Shown here: in pieces, positions 11,701 to 23,180 of the stretch
Layout of the letters: each line of letters begins with the position of its first letter
How positions within the stretch are numbered: the first letter of the stretch is position 1
DNA from: Ancistrus triradiatus
Lineage: Eukaryota > Chordata > Actinopteri > Siluriformes > Loricariidae
Assembly: GCA_025084515.1 (NCBI GenBank)
Contig: JAJAGP010000051.1
Span: forward strand, 1 to 64,000
Direction: 5' to 3'
Length of the DNA: 64,000 nucleotides
Notes under the pieces: model-generated
What the model was told of the DNA's origin: nothing
The model's database searches: none
What the model saw: only the letters and a program-made list of their open reading frames with translations
Program-made: the position numbers and the translations under genes

Positions 11701-14700
11701 GCTCTTTGTTGAACTGGCCTGAATGCACTGAGGATTAGCTCTTACAGGAGCTACTTCTTTGCTAAGTTAGCTCAGTTCTTTGTAGATTTCTTTCTTGAGC
11801 AAAACCACTTTCTTTCTCGAAGCCTGAGACAAAAGTTCTGCTCCTGATTAGGTTTCTTTTTTCCATGTTTGATTTTACGTCACCCAAAATCACACTTCCA
11901 TTTCTCAAAATCTATAAATGCTTAAAAAAAAAAACTTTTTTCATTAGGGTTGCCCTCGCTTTTCACCTTACATTGTGAACAAACACAGAATCCCATTAGT
12001 CTGCCAAGTCACACATGGGTGACACGCTAAGGTGCTTTTAATTGACTTGCTTTTTTTTTGGTTGTTTGGAAGCAGGGCAGCGAAGTCAATGGGTAATGAA
12101 CTGGACCAGTTTCCAATCCCCAACTCCACTTTTCTGTCTGCCTTTCCTTCTGTTTTATCAGTCTTGTTTTTAGCTTGGTTATGGTAAATATCAGGCCATT
12201 TTTGAGGAGAAATTGTAGTGGCTAGGAAAGCCTAACCAGCATTGTAAAATCATCAGTTTACCATCATGGAGGACCTTTCTCGCACACAACGAACCCAACT
12301 CAAAATAGAACAACGTAGAGGAGATACTAACAGACGTACTGCATGTAGACGATCTTCCACAACTGGGCTGTAAGCAAACTGAAGGACCTGCTACCCATAG
12401 TGGCTAATTTATGTCTGTACCAGGCCAGCTGTCAGGTCACGAGACGAATAGTCCTTTCGAGGTACAGCAAAAGATCTGCACAACACAGAACAAAAGGGTG
12501 CAGTAGAATTACTCAATTATGAGTAATTGATGCAGAAATCCTATTTAGTTAAAGAAAACTATTGGTCTCGCAATCGACTTGGCAACTCTTAAAATCTTTA
12601 AGAGCGCGTTTTCTAAATTGCTTTGTGGTTTGCTTTTAACAGGGTAATTATTTGGCCATTAACGAGAAATAATGGCCCGAATCTGTGCACATCTGCCTGA
12701 CCTTGAGCCCTCTATCAGTGGCTAGCCTTGACTGTCTCCCAGAGATGCCAGCTCATAATTTATTCAGCGCTGTGTAAAATAATAATTATGTGTCAGCCCA
12801 GATATTTGATTGAGAGTGAATAATTCTGCATTGCAGTATGCAGAGGCGAGCCAAACCCTATATTAAATCGTACGCTGTTATTATACTGGCACTGAAAAGC
12901 TGCAAAGGAACGGGTGATGTGGTGTTCTAATGCTGGGGTCATACTGCGGCGTGCTTGTCACGACACAAAAATTGCCTGCATCGTCTGGTAGCAAAGTCTT
13001 GTTTTTGTGTCAGTGGCTTGCACACTCTAGAGAACGTGACATCAAACCAGAGAGTCAGAAATTGGCCAGACTCGGAGGTATTAGGATGTCACAGAGTGAC
13101 GAATAATTTCATTTGGTATCGGTAATTTTATATGGACACCCATCATTGGAAATCGCTAAATTTCACCTCAGTCTGATATCAGTTTATTATGAGTGTGTTT
13201 GTAACGCAAAAGAATAATGGCACACCCAGCCGTTGGAAGACTGAGCGACAATTGGTAGCATCTGTCTCAAATTAAATGACTGGTCACAACAGTGCATTCC
13301 GAACCCTCTTCCCCTCCAGTCAGAAGCAAGCATGTTCTATGGTTAAGAATCGTTGTAATGCCTTATTTTACCACCAGGTGTCTTAGGGTATCACACTCAG
13401 CAGACCAGACAGAAGATCTAACAGAAGGTTCTCATATATCTGTTCTATAGGTATTCCAAGCTGTCAGATCCGGGAAACTGGCTCCGAATTAACAGGACCA
13501 ATGGACAGATCACCACGACAGCCATACTGGACAGGGAGTCGCCATATGTGAAGAATAACGTATATGAAGCCACGTTTCTGGCTGTGGATAATGGTAAGCC
13601 CTGACTGCACAGTGCATGTACAGTGAGTGTAAAGAGGTAATGATGCTGACGCCTCACAGCTTTACCAATTCATGGTGATCTGGAGCTCTGGTTTCTTCAA
13701 GCCTCCATCATGCCGGTAGGTGGTCTGGCTGTTTGAAATTGCACCTTGGTTTGCGTGAGTGAATGAATGACTGGGCAATTTCCTGTGATTGACTGGAGCC
13801 CCATACAGAGCATATTTTATTCTTTCATCCAGCATTTCCAGGATATAGCAGCTTCTAGGTCCAGCAGAAGGATTTGCATTTACAGCATTTCACTGATGCC
13901 TTTATTCAGAGCAACATACAACTGAGACAGCAGTTCAAACTTGAGGATCTTGGTCAGCGGCCACAGATTTTTAGGACCAAGCCATTTTGGAAGATGAATG
14001 ACTACACGTGTGCAAGTTTTGTTTATGCTCTTATTACTTGGCCATCAATTTGCCTTCAGGCGTTCTGAGTCCTGGTTCCATCAAGCTTTCCATAATCAAT
14101 CGACTGAAACCCTTCAACCATCACTAGCTTCCTTTTTTGTCCAAATTAGATTCTTGCTTTATTTGTTCTACTCGGTCACAGCAGAACACAAGCACCATCA
14201 AAACGCAATCCCAGCAAACCCAAAAAGTTCATTTCATCCACAGCAGCCACTCATATTTTGTGCTGGTCCGTTTATCTGAAAGCAAGGAATAAGCACAGTT
14301 TGATTGTTGCCCAGAGAGAACTCGCATTCAACACAACGTCGTCACAAAAACAAAAAGGCCAAATAGCAAACGTGTTCTGTTTTCCCCACAACACTTATAG
14401 GGGTCCTACACGATGAGCTATGTTATATCGTCTGGTAGATGCAACCAGTATAGACCTGGAAGAACAGACAACTTCTTTCGTTCATTTTAAAATTGGTGCC
14501 GGACATTTGACATCAGTCTTGACGAGCAAATTTCTCAGAATCTAATATTAATGTCCCTGATGTTGAGTAAGGTGGCTTTCGAAGTGTGCACTAAGCTTCC
14601 ATAAAGCCCTGCCTTTGTTTGTCTTCGTCGCACTCAGCCACGGGGAACAGCCGCGTTTGTTTTCTCTTGGAAAGTCATTTCGCAGAGGCGTCGTCTGAAA

Positions 14701-17700
14701 ATGCACGGCTCCATTAAAGACAAAAAGCGTGCGAGATTTTTATGCATGGCTTCGTTTGCTGTATCTGTGAGCAAGTTTTAAGAGGGATGCACTCCATCAA
14801 CACTTATTCTGTCTAACTGCTCTCAGGAACAAGCCCCAGTTTCTCCTTCAGTGTAGTCTGTTTTCTGCCGTGTCTCTGCCATTTCTATATTTTCTCTCCC
14901 TGGTGTCCATATGGTTTTTATCCAGGCTACGCTTTCTTTTGTTAATGCATCAAAATATCAGTAAATCCATCCGTGAATCTAATCACCCATGCAGCTACAC
15001 ACCTAAACTTCCACATCATTTATCCACCCATCAATATATCAGTCCCGGTCTTCTTCACCTGTCGTTCAGCTATGCAGTCATTAAGTCATCCATTGATATG
15101 ATCACTGACCTCAGTCTGTCATCCAACCATACATCCATTCATCTCTTATACTCTCATATTGTACACTCAATGTTCTCCACTGTCTTTCACCCGTTTGCCC
15201 ATCAATCCATCAACCCATCCATATATCTATCAACTCTATCCATCCAGCCATGCACTCGTATATTGATCCATCTGTCTATCCATCAGAATAGTGGTAACCC
15301 ATGCCGTCCTTCCAACCTTTGTCCACGTCAACCTGGAATCCATGCTGCCTTTTATCTACGCATCTAATCACCAGCCTATTCCGTTATCCTTTCAAATAAT
15401 AATTGTCCACCTTCATTTTCTAGCCATCCGTCCATCATTTATCCACCATGACGTTAGATATATTCTGACTTAAGGACACTGGAGACAGGCAAAATAACCA
15501 CAGAATTTGAGAAAAAAAGACAGTTTATCCTCTGGAAACTGAAGCTAGATCTCCTGGATCACCTTGCTTTATCTGTAAATCTAGCTCTCACATTCTTTGT
15601 CGCTTTCTCTTTCACAGGGTCTCCTCCTGCAACAGGAACAGGCACTCTGCAGATCTATCTGATAGATGTAAACGATAATGTACCGATGTTGGTGCCCAGA
15701 GAGGCTCAGCTGTGTGAGAGGTCACGACCTGACTCCAGGATCAACATCACAGCCTCGGATGCTGATTCAAAGCCCAATGCCGGACCATACATCTTTGAGC
15801 TGCCCTCATTCCCTCCTTCTGTGCGCCGCAACTGGACCGTCTCACGTTTAAATGGTACTATGTGAATGCAGACAGACACAGAAATCAGATCACTTCCGCA
15901 TTTAGAGCTAATCCCATAATTACAGCAATTAAATCCATTGTTCTGAAAGTTCCATTGATCCTCACTGCATCTGTCCAAATTCTCCAGGTGAATATGCTCA
16001 GCTCAGGTTGAGGATCCCTTACCTGGATGCAGGTGTATATCGTGTGCCTATCATGGTATCAGATTCGGGCAACCCTCCCCTGACCAACCGCTCCATGATC
16101 AGGATAAAAGTGTGTCCATGCGATCATCACGGAGACTGCACAGCACTAGGAGCTGTGGCATCTGCCAGCCTGGGCACGGGGGCCATTATCGCCATCCTCA
16201 TCTGCATCATCATCCTGCTAAGTAAGTAGGGTGGATGGGTGGGCGACACAAGCGGGCATGGTTAAATATGTGAATGACAAAGTAGGTGAAGTGGATAGTT
16301 GAATGCCACTGGCTGGTGGGATTAGTATAAGGATAGATGACAGAATGGGCAAGATTAATGGTTGGGTGACATGGATGGTTGGGGAAATGACTGTTGGATG
16401 GATGACTTGCCATTTGGATGAATGAATGGTTGGAGGGATGATTTAGATCAATGCCAGGGTGAGGTGGATAGTTTTGTATTTAACAGTGGGGCACATGTAT
16501 TGCTATATGGATGGATGGATGGAGGGACGAACGGTTGGGTGGATGGATGGATGATAGATTGCTTTTAAAGTTAAGTTATAACTGTAAGAATAGTTTTACC
16601 ACTCTATTAGTCATGACCAATTAACATTGATGCTTTACGTTATAGTCTCTGGTAGATTTTTGTATGTAATTGTACACATCTTGTATCCACAGGCATGGTG
16701 TTGTTCTTTGTGGTGTGGGTGAAGCGTAGAGAGAAGGAGCGCCAGAGCAAACCCCTACTGATTGACCCCGAGGATGACGTGAGGGACAATATACTAAAAT
16801 ACGATGAGGAAGGAGGTGGAGAGGAGGACCAGGTTAGCCTTACACACTCTCACATACTGTACATAAACATATTCCTGGTGCCAGCTTATTTATAAACCTG
16901 GTATGAATGTGGAAATGAATGGGTAGATCAGTAGAACACCAGATGGGTTGGTGTATCACTATTGATGGATGAAATGGTAGAGTGGATTGGTGTAGATGGT
17001 CACTACACTGATGGATGATAGCCATGTTGGGTGGATGGAAGGGTAGATGAAAGAGTGAAGGGGTAAGTAGATAGATTTATGGTTGAGATTAGGTAGATGC
17101 ATTGGTGGAAAGACTATTGGAAGAAGTGGTCAAGGTGAGGAAGATGATCACTATGTTGGTAGATGGGTGGAGGAATGTCAAGATGAAACAAAAAGTCATT
17201 ATATAGATACAGTGGTGATTGAAAGTTTGTGAACCCTTTAGAATTTGCTATATTTCTGCATAAATATGACCTAAAACACCATCGGATTTTCACACAAGTC
17301 CTGAAAGTAGATAAAGAGAACCCAGTTAAACAAATGAGACAAACATATTATACTTGGTCATTTATATATGGAGGAAAATGATCCAGTATTACATATTAGC
17401 TCTGGGATGTTGGTGGGTTTCCTCACATTAGCTGCTCGCTTCAGCTCCTTCCACAACATTTCCATTGGATTAAGGTCAGGACTTTGGCTTGGCCATTCCA
17501 AAACATGAACTTTATTCTTCTGTAACCATTCTTTGGTAGAACGACTTGTGTGCTTAGGGTCGCTGTCTTGCTGCATGACCCACCTTCTCTTGAGATTCAG
17601 TTCATGGACAGATGCCCTGACATTTTCCTTTAGAATTCTCTAATATCATTCAGAATTCATTGTTCCATCAATGATGGCAAGCCGTCCTGGCCATTTGTAC

Positions 17701-19519
17701 ACAATCTGTCTGACTGTGGATTGGTGGAGTCCAAACTCTTTAGAGATGGTTGTGTAACCTTTTCCAGCCTGACGAGCATCAACAACTCTTTTTCTGAAGT
17801 CCTCAAAAATCGCCTTTGTTCATGCCATGATACACTTCCACAAACATGTTGTGAGGAGCAGACTTTGATAGATCCCTGTTCTTTAAATAAAACAGGGTGC
17901 CCACTCACACCTGATTGTCATCCTATGGATTGAAAACACCTGACTCTAATTTCACTTTCAAATTAACTGCTAATCCTAGAGGTTCACATACTTTTGCCAC
18001 TCACTAATATGTAATATTGGATCATTTACCTCAACAAATAAATGACCAAGTATAATATTTTTGTCTCATTTGTTTAACTGGGTTCTCTTTATCTACTTTT
18101 AAGACTTGTGTGAAAATCTGTGTGTTTTAGGTCATATGTATGCAGAAATGTAGAACTTTATAAAGGGTTCACAAACTTCCAAGCACCAGTGTAGATTGAT
18201 GAGAGAAGGGTGAGGTGGATGATTACTGTGTAGATGGATGGATGACTGGCTGGCTGGCGGGGTAACTCTGTAATACAATGTACAGTGTCACGCAATTCGA
18301 AGAAATAATAGCTCGTATGAGCCCCTATTCCAGGAAAATGGTTTCCTTTTCAATAATGTACATCAATTTGTATTCAGAAGCATAAATAATAAATGCTGGT
18401 TCTGCCAATTGAGCAGGGTCACTCTGGCCTGCTGCTTTACCCACTGGCGGAGAACATAAGCCATGTGATTAACAGTGAGCTGCTAGCAAACAAAATGCTA
18501 AATCATTGATTATGGATCCTTTACCCATGTTGTAGGATTACGACCTGAGCCAGCTTCAGCAGCCTGAGACCCTTGAGCACATGATGAATAAACAAGGGGG
18601 AGTCAGGAGAGTGGACGAGAGGCCCATCGTCACCGAGTCCCAGTACCCCGTACGACCAAGTATACCTCATCCGGGGGACATCGGAGAGTTCATCACCGAT
18701 GTAGGTCCACTCATTCTTAAGGCCACCTCATCTAGGCACATTGGATTGATCTCATTAATATCAATATTCAAATGTAAACAACACAACATTTATGGCAGTG
18801 AAAATACACATGCATAACTTAAAAAATTTGACCAGAGTCCGGAGTTAAAAGAGATTTGTAATTCCTATTATAATTTCTTAGAATTGATAAGACCTCGGCC
18901 ATTAAAGCGGCTGTTTAATGGCACTTACCTGTAGTACAATCGTAGGCATTGTAGAGGTTCCAGCCCTGCATGAGGCAAAAGTGAGTCTGTCCTTCTCCAA
19001 TACGGTTCATCAAATCTAATCAGTTTAGCTTTTTGTTATGTCTAGTGGCAGTTGTGTTGCTGTCAAATCTGTAAATAAAATTCTTTGAGGGATTTGGACA
19101 TGAGCAGCTGTTCAAACAGTAGCCGAAACATCTTGTCGTGTTTAGAAAACAATCCCACTGAAGTGGATTAGAAGATTATTCAAGAGGCATGGTGCAAATA
19201 AACAATTTTCAGTCATAACACCAAAGCCAGTGCAGATATCTACTAGTGTTAAGGCCAGTGTTTGCGAGTGATGCCTGTTGTAGTGGAATATTTTCGATCT
19301 CTCCTTGTTCAGGGTCTGCGGGCAGCGGATAATGACCCGACGGCTCCACCGTACGACTCGCTTCTTGTGTTTGATTATGAGGGCAGTGGCTCGACAGCCG
19401 GATCGATCAGCTCACTCAACTCCTCCAGCACGGAAGAGCAGGACTACGATTACCTCACCGAATGGGGACCGCGTTTTAAAAAACTGGCCGACCTGTACGG
19501 GGGCGGGGTGGATGACTGA
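8583..19519 (+). CDS. cdh4: R-cadherin (cadherin-4), C-terminal 521 residues, 8 exons
   Basis: Calcium-dependent homophilic cell-adhesion receptor of the plasma membrane that links to actin through catenins. Exons are 8583-8768, 10178-10431, 13451-13593, 15618-15854, 15988-16221, 16693-16832, 18536-18700 and 19313-19519. All have AG/GT borders and compatible phases and total 1566 bases (521 residues plus TGA). Domains in order: EC3, linker DVNEAP, EC4 with LDRES, linker DVNDNVP, EC5 with CPCDHHGDC, one transmembrane helix, the p120-catenin core DEEGGGEED, and the beta-catenin-binding tail ending GPRFKKLADLYGG. The stretches STAGVTIT, GAVASASLGTGAI and RRVDERPI fit CDH4 better than CDH2. The neighbouring taf4 agrees, because CDH4 and TAF4 are adjacent in human. 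The prodomain, EC1 and EC2 are not in the window. Family assignment is certain; the CDH4 versus CDH2 call is strong. Confidence 0.96.
8769..10177 (+). other. cdh4 intron between the two EC3 exons
   Basis: Contains one decayed SINE-like stretch on the minus strand (about 9833-9955). I see no other feature. Confidence 0.6.
9833..9955 (-). mobile_element. Decayed SINE on the minus strand
   Basis: Read on the minus strand it shows a SINE-like head with a GGTTCAGG B-box remnant and, at the far end, GTAAATGTAAACG like the SINE 3' tail. Confidence 0.5.
10178..10431 (+). CDS. cdh4: cdh4 exon: end of EC3, start of EC4
   Basis: Begins with the codons for PVDYERNG, completing the VVK-PVDYE junction of the family. 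It holds the EC3-EC4 calcium linker DVNEAP and the EC4 stretch EEGVPADTT followed by LDPDRF. It ends in phase 2 within an AG/G arginine codon before GTACTA. The exact acceptor (after GTGAAG) is chosen from family alignment, because no long pyrimidine tract adjoins it. Confidence 0.93.
10432..13450 (+). other. cdh4 intron within EC4
   Basis: A 3-kb intron with few obvious repeats. A block at about 12630-12880 looks like a conserved regulatory element by composition (see findings). Otherwise nothing recognised. Confidence 0.6.
13451..13593 (+). CDS. cdh4: cdh4 exon: middle of EC4
   Basis: Encodes YSKLSDPGNWLRI, NGQIT and the calcium-ligand motif LDRES, then YEATFLAVDN. Acceptor TTCTATAG and donor GTAAGC are both good. 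Length 143 with phases 2 and 1. Confidence 0.96.
13594..15617 (+). other. cdh4 intron before the EC4/EC5 exon
   Basis: Holds a SINE 3'-tail-like scrap near 13873-13925, a possible conserved block near 14570-14800, and an imperfect CATC-rich tract at about 14950-15440. No exon seen. Confidence 0.6.
14950..15440 (+). repeat. Imperfect CATC/CCAT tandem-repeat tract
   Basis: Many short runs of CATCCATC and variants, broken by other sequence. The ORF through it (14870-15367) is rich in H, S, I and P and is a repeat artefact. Complementary GGAT tracts lie beyond the next two exons. Confidence 0.75.
15618..15854 (+). CDS. cdh4: cdh4 exon: end of EC4, start of EC5
   Basis: Encodes GSPPATGTGTLQIYLIDVND, the EC4-EC5 linker DVNDNVP (usually D-I-N-D-N-A-P), the DADS calcium site, and RNWTVSRLNG. 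Acceptor CTTTCACAG, donor GTACTA. CCAT-rich repeat sequence lies in the intron just upstream. Confidence 0.96.
15988..16221 (+). CDS. cdh4: cdh4 exon: EC5 end and start of transmembrane helix
   Basis: Encodes GEYAQLRLRI, SDSGNPP, the conserved membrane-proximal cysteines of CPCDHHGDC, then GAVASASLGTGAIIAILICI, the start of the membrane span. Ends in phase 1 before GTAAGT. The preceding intron is only 133 bases. Confidence 0.97.
16228..16560 (+). repeat. Imperfect GGATG/ATGG tandem-repeat tract
   Basis: Repeated GGATGG and GAATGG words with substitutions, including a clean run of GGAT units near 16508-16552. It lies in the cdh4 intron between the two transmembrane-encoding exons. Confidence 0.8.
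16693..16832 (+). CDS. cdh4: cdh4 exon: end of membrane helix and p120-catenin site
   Basis: Encodes SMVLLFVVWVKRREKER (end of the helix and the positive stop-transfer residues) and LLIDPEDDVRDNILKYDEEG with GGEED, the juxtamembrane p120-catenin-binding core. Ends CAG before GTTAGC, phase 0. Confidence 0.97.
16905..17200 (+). repeat. Imperfect GGAT-rich tract
   Basis: Continuation of the same kind of GGATG-rich repeat downstream of exon 16693-16832. It resumes at about 18192-18262, on the other side of a Tc1 insertion. Confidence 0.7.
17210..18191 (-). mobile_element. Internally deleted Tc1-like transposon (982 bp)
   Basis: Both ends match the ends of the fuller copy at 26532-28135 (left CAGTGGTG, right mirror image), and TA flanks each side (17208-17209, 18192-18193). 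On the minus strand 17358-17576 encodes the C-terminal catalytic part, with QQDSDPKHTSR and VLEWPSQSPDLNPME, the DDE-superfamily signature. The N-terminal half of the transposase is missing, so the copy cannot mobilise itself. It lies inside a GGAT-rich tract in a cdh4 intron. Confidence 0.9.
18536..18700 (+). CDS. cdh4: cdh4 exon: cytoplasmic tail middle
   Basis: Encodes DYDLSQLQQPETLEH, RRVDERPIV, QYPVRPSIPHPGDIG and EFITD; phase 0 at both ends. RRVDERPI is close to human CDH4 (RRVDERPV), whereas CDH2 has RRMDERPI. Confidence 0.95.
19313..19519 (+). CDS. cdh4: cdh4 terminal exon: beta-catenin-binding domain
   Basis: After CTTGTTCAG it encodes GLRAADNDPTAPPYDSLLVF, DYEGSGSTAGS, a serine-rich stretch (targets of CK2/GSK3 phosphorylation in the family) and DYDYL, ending GGGVDD before TGA at 19517-19519. 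This is the most conserved part of classical cadherins. Confidence 0.97.
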   Translation, partial: GLRAADNDPTAPPYDSLLVFDYEGSGSTAGSISSLNSSSTEEQDYDYLTEWGPRFKKLADLYGGGVDD

Positions 19520-20900
19520 GACCCAAGCCACAGGGATGAGAGAGGGGCCAAGGGGAGGAGTCTACAGGAACAAGTCATCCGCTCGGTTCGGACATTTCAC
19601 CGGAGAGCCATAGGAACCGAGAGAGGCTGAGCATTCCTGCAAGAGACACTCCGGAGGTCCGAGGGATTTAGAGATGTTTGCTGCTTCCTGCGAGTGTTTC
19701 ACTGTCATTTTAGTTCACCGCTCTGGCGTTCTGAATTTTTCGTGAGGTTTGTTTTTGTACGGCAGACGAAGCACTGGTCGAGCTCGGAGACAGAAATCAA
19801 GGTCTGCACTGCACTGCTTCAGCATCTCAAGAACGAGAGAGAGAGGGACGGAAGTATCCGCTCTCATTCCCAACTTGAATTTCACTCATTCAAAAGCACT
19901 GTCGTTGCTCAAGTGCCTTTTCATGGTGTGGTTTTGTACCGGACTCCTCAGGGTCAGCTGCCATTTTAGAGCCTGGTTTTGTTGTGGCACACTCCCTTGT
20001 TTCCTCAGCCCCTCTCTCCTCCACGTTACCATGTCCCCTATTAATGGTGCAGGAAGGAAAACTCAAAAATGACCGCTCAAGACAAGTACAGGACCTCAGC
20101 CAAGCCTTGTGGTCTTATCAGACTCCTGAAGTCATGATGTGACAGCTTTTATGAACACTTTTCTAATTACCAAAAAACTACGACGAAAAAAAAAAAGAAA
20201 AAACAATGGAGAATGCCTTTTCGCTCAAGACACTGGTCTGCCTTGTTTTTGCGTTACTTTCTCATTTCCAGGGAGAACCGCAGCCCAATACTGCTCTCGG
20301 AGGGTGAGAGGCGCCTCAACGATTCCCTTTTCTAGGCATATAAGGCGATCACACTTGTAAATGCATGATTTCTTGCAAGAGCGAATTCTCAAATCAGTTG
20401 TTCCTTGTGGTCAGAATGTGAAAGTAGTCGGCAAAGAACTTTCAACACACAGTATAACCTGTATAGAAAAAAGAAATCACTTGAAAAAATGCTGTAAATA
20501 CACTTTTTTTTTTTTAAGTATTACCTGAACCATGTGCTGCTCTAAAGGTCCTCGCTGGGCTAAAAGAGAATTTTTGGCCTGTTGGGTTTTAGTACGTTAG
20601 TGTGAGTGTGTATGTAGGCATGTTTGCAACGACCTGTCTGCGCTGTACATTTTTAAAGTTGTTTTGCTATGAATAGTATCTCTGTTTTAAATGTTTTATT
20701 TTCTCTCGGTACGAGTGGTACGTGCTGCATCCAGCCTTGATTTGAAGAGGCCTGTGAAAATGTGGGACAGAAAAAGGATTCAGAACAATTTTTAGGTCAT
20801 GCCTGCTTCAGACATTGTGTGTTTCTGAGTTACATGCTGATTTAAATCACTATGGATTTGTGCTTTAGAAAATAAACAAGAGCGCTTTTTTCCAAAAAGT
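19520..20900 (+). other. cdh4: cdh4 3' untranslated region
   Basis: No further coding sequence follows the TGA. The stretch runs to a canonical AATAAA at 20871-20876 followed by a T-rich and GT-containing stretch, so cleavage near 20890-20900 is likely. The 3' end is inferred. Confidence 0.6.
20871..20876 (+). terminator. cdh4 polyadenylation signal AATAAA
   Basis: Canonical hexamer 1.35 kb downstream of the cdh4 stop codon, followed by T-rich sequence typical of a downstream element. Not proved to be used. Confidence 0.6.
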
Positions 20901-21744
20901 TGTGTTATACTCCACAAGTCTTTCAGTGCCTATAGAACATCATCATACTCCATTGAATGTCACGTTTTTGTCTCTTTAAAGTATCCAGCTATAAAAGTGA
21001 CCCAAGAAAAAAGAAAGCTATAATTTAAGTTAATTTTTGCCAATTTTATAATGATCCACTTTCTTTTTCTGGTGGGAGGGGGTAGCTTTTCTTAGATACT
21101 CTTCGGGGGGCTCCAAGGAAAAACAATTGGGAGCCACTGATCTAAATGATCACAAACATTTATGAAGCAACTATGGTTTTCCACAATTACAACCTACAGG
21201 GGTAATATATAAAAAACAAACAAAAATTCTGGGACCCTCCCACTTTTTCCACTGGTGACAGGTCTTTATCCTACTCCTGTGGAATATTTCATGATGTTTT
21301 TGTTCTCTCTGTAATTAAAATGAGCTGCGAGAGATGGGTGCGTGACCTGAGCGCTTGAAGACACACTCCTCTCAGCACATTCGTCATCATTAAAGCAGCG
21401 GGCCCGGCAGCCACGATGAAGACCCTGCAGAGGAACTGCGAGCTGCAGAGCAGAATAACGAGAAAATCAAAGAGGAAGCAGTAGGGGAAATGGATTCCCT
21501 GTAGGAAATGAAGCAGGGAGCTTAATGGGGTCCATTCGTTCAGCAAACGTGTGTCTGTTCGCTCATTTCAGGTGGGGCTGCATCAGTCCTTGGACGGACC
21601 TTTCAACTGTAGGAGTCTGACCAGTCTCTGTTGGTCACGTTGCAGGAGAGGGGTGTACTGTGGGAGGTCTGCATTCGCTTGCTGTGGGCATGCTTGGGAA
21701 TTAGTTCTCCATTTCATTTCTCGCTCAAACGCTTAATTGCTGAA

Positions 21745-23180
21745 CAGGAGAAAGGTTGGTAGGAAATGGTAAAATGAAGTACTGACCAAGCTGAAGTCAA
21801 GACCTTTTTTCCGGCTAAGGAAGGAAGTGGTGGTGCAGCAGTTAAGCAGTACTGGATTATTGATTATACATTCATGTGGGAACACAGCGAGTGGAGAAGG
21901 GAGCCCCGACGCACTGTGGAGCCCCAGGGATATTACCTTAGAGAATAGGTGAGTGCCAAGTCTGGCCGTCTGAGAGCGATTTGAGAACTCCAGAATCCAG
22001 TCACAGAGTGACGAGTTAATGACTACAATCTGCACTTTAAGAGTTAAGCTCTTCAGGATAATAGTTCTGAATGCAGAGGTGTAGTCTGTGAATAGCACCC
22101 TGACATTCAGCATGTGCACCGGCTTTCCAGGTGGGACAGAATAGTGTCAAGGGCGACGGAGATGGTGCCCTCTGTGGATTTGCTCATTCTATAAGCACAC
22201 TGGTTTGGGTCAAGTGTGGCTGGGATAATGGATGTAATGTGGAACAAAACCAGTCTCCCAAAACACTTCATGACTCCCAGGCATTAGTCATTATGGCTGG
22301 GATTTTTTGTTTTTTTGGCACCGTGTCAAAGATGGCTGATTTCAAGGACCTGCAAACAACAGCTTGAGGTATGGAGATATTAAAGATGTTTTTGAATATC
22401 TCTCCCAGCTGATCTACACAGTCTTCCAACTTCAAGTCAGTACAGCCCTGACATCCTGTTTTAAGTCTGAGTGCCTGGTCAGCTCCTGTAGATGGGGATC
22501 TCAGTACACCTTGCATCAAAATTGAAAAAAAACGTAGCTCAGCTCATTGGCCGGTGGGATGGACAGGGATAGTTGCTTTTGCAGTAACAGCTTCAGTGCC
22601 CATCTGTATTTTCACAGTGTGCCTCAATGTCAACCTGAAGTTTTTTAGCGTTCTTACAGACCTCCGAGTTGTCAGATTTGAAGGCAGCATCGCGAACAGC
22701 TTTTGGACATCCCTGTTCTTCCATGCTTTCTGGTTCGCCTATATCTTTATGTGCTTGTTGACTGTGACGTTGTCAACCCAGCTGTTTGTGGAACAGTACT
22801 GTGGAAGTGTGTTCCTCCAGTCTATTTCTGTCCCATACGGAGCCTTCTGTGCAAATATGTCCCAGTTTGTGCGCTCAAAGAAGTCTTGGAGTTGAGTGAT
22901 GGCTCTCTCAGGCCAGACGCTAAGCATCCTGATTGTCGGTTTGGCCATTTTCGGACGTATTCTGGCTGGTGTTTGGCGAGCGGTCAGTATGGCAGAGTGA
23001 AAATTAATGAAATGTGGTCATTTTATCGCAGGTGAGGCCATGGGTGAGCCCTATATGCAGCTTTGACATTAGTGTAGACCAGATCCAGTATCCCGTATGT
23101 TTGCGCCTGAGCCATAATCAGGGTGCGCCCCATCTCTCGGGATAAAGCATTTGGCGCGCATCAGCAGGAAGCCTATTTTT
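21745..23180 (-). mobile_element. Non-LTR retrotransposon remnant (endonuclease end to RT)
   Basis: On the minus strand, pieces in the expected order are LDLVYTNVKAAYR (end of the endonuclease), DFFERTNWDIF, DCVDQLGEIFKNIFNISIPQ, a VPKK box, VLFTDYTSAFRTII (RT A box) and SSLCDWILEF with RLGTH. They lie in different frames with stops, so the element is dead. I do not assign a clade with confidence; Rex1- or L2-related is plausible. Confidence 0.8.

Noticed and set aside
14870..15367. 165-codon plus-strand ORF
   Set aside because: Made by the CATC-rich repeat; composition H/S/I/P with no domain.
22554..23035. Plus-strand ORFs over 22.5-23.0 kb
   Set aside because: They lie antisense to the non-LTR retrotransposon remnant, which explains the open frames.
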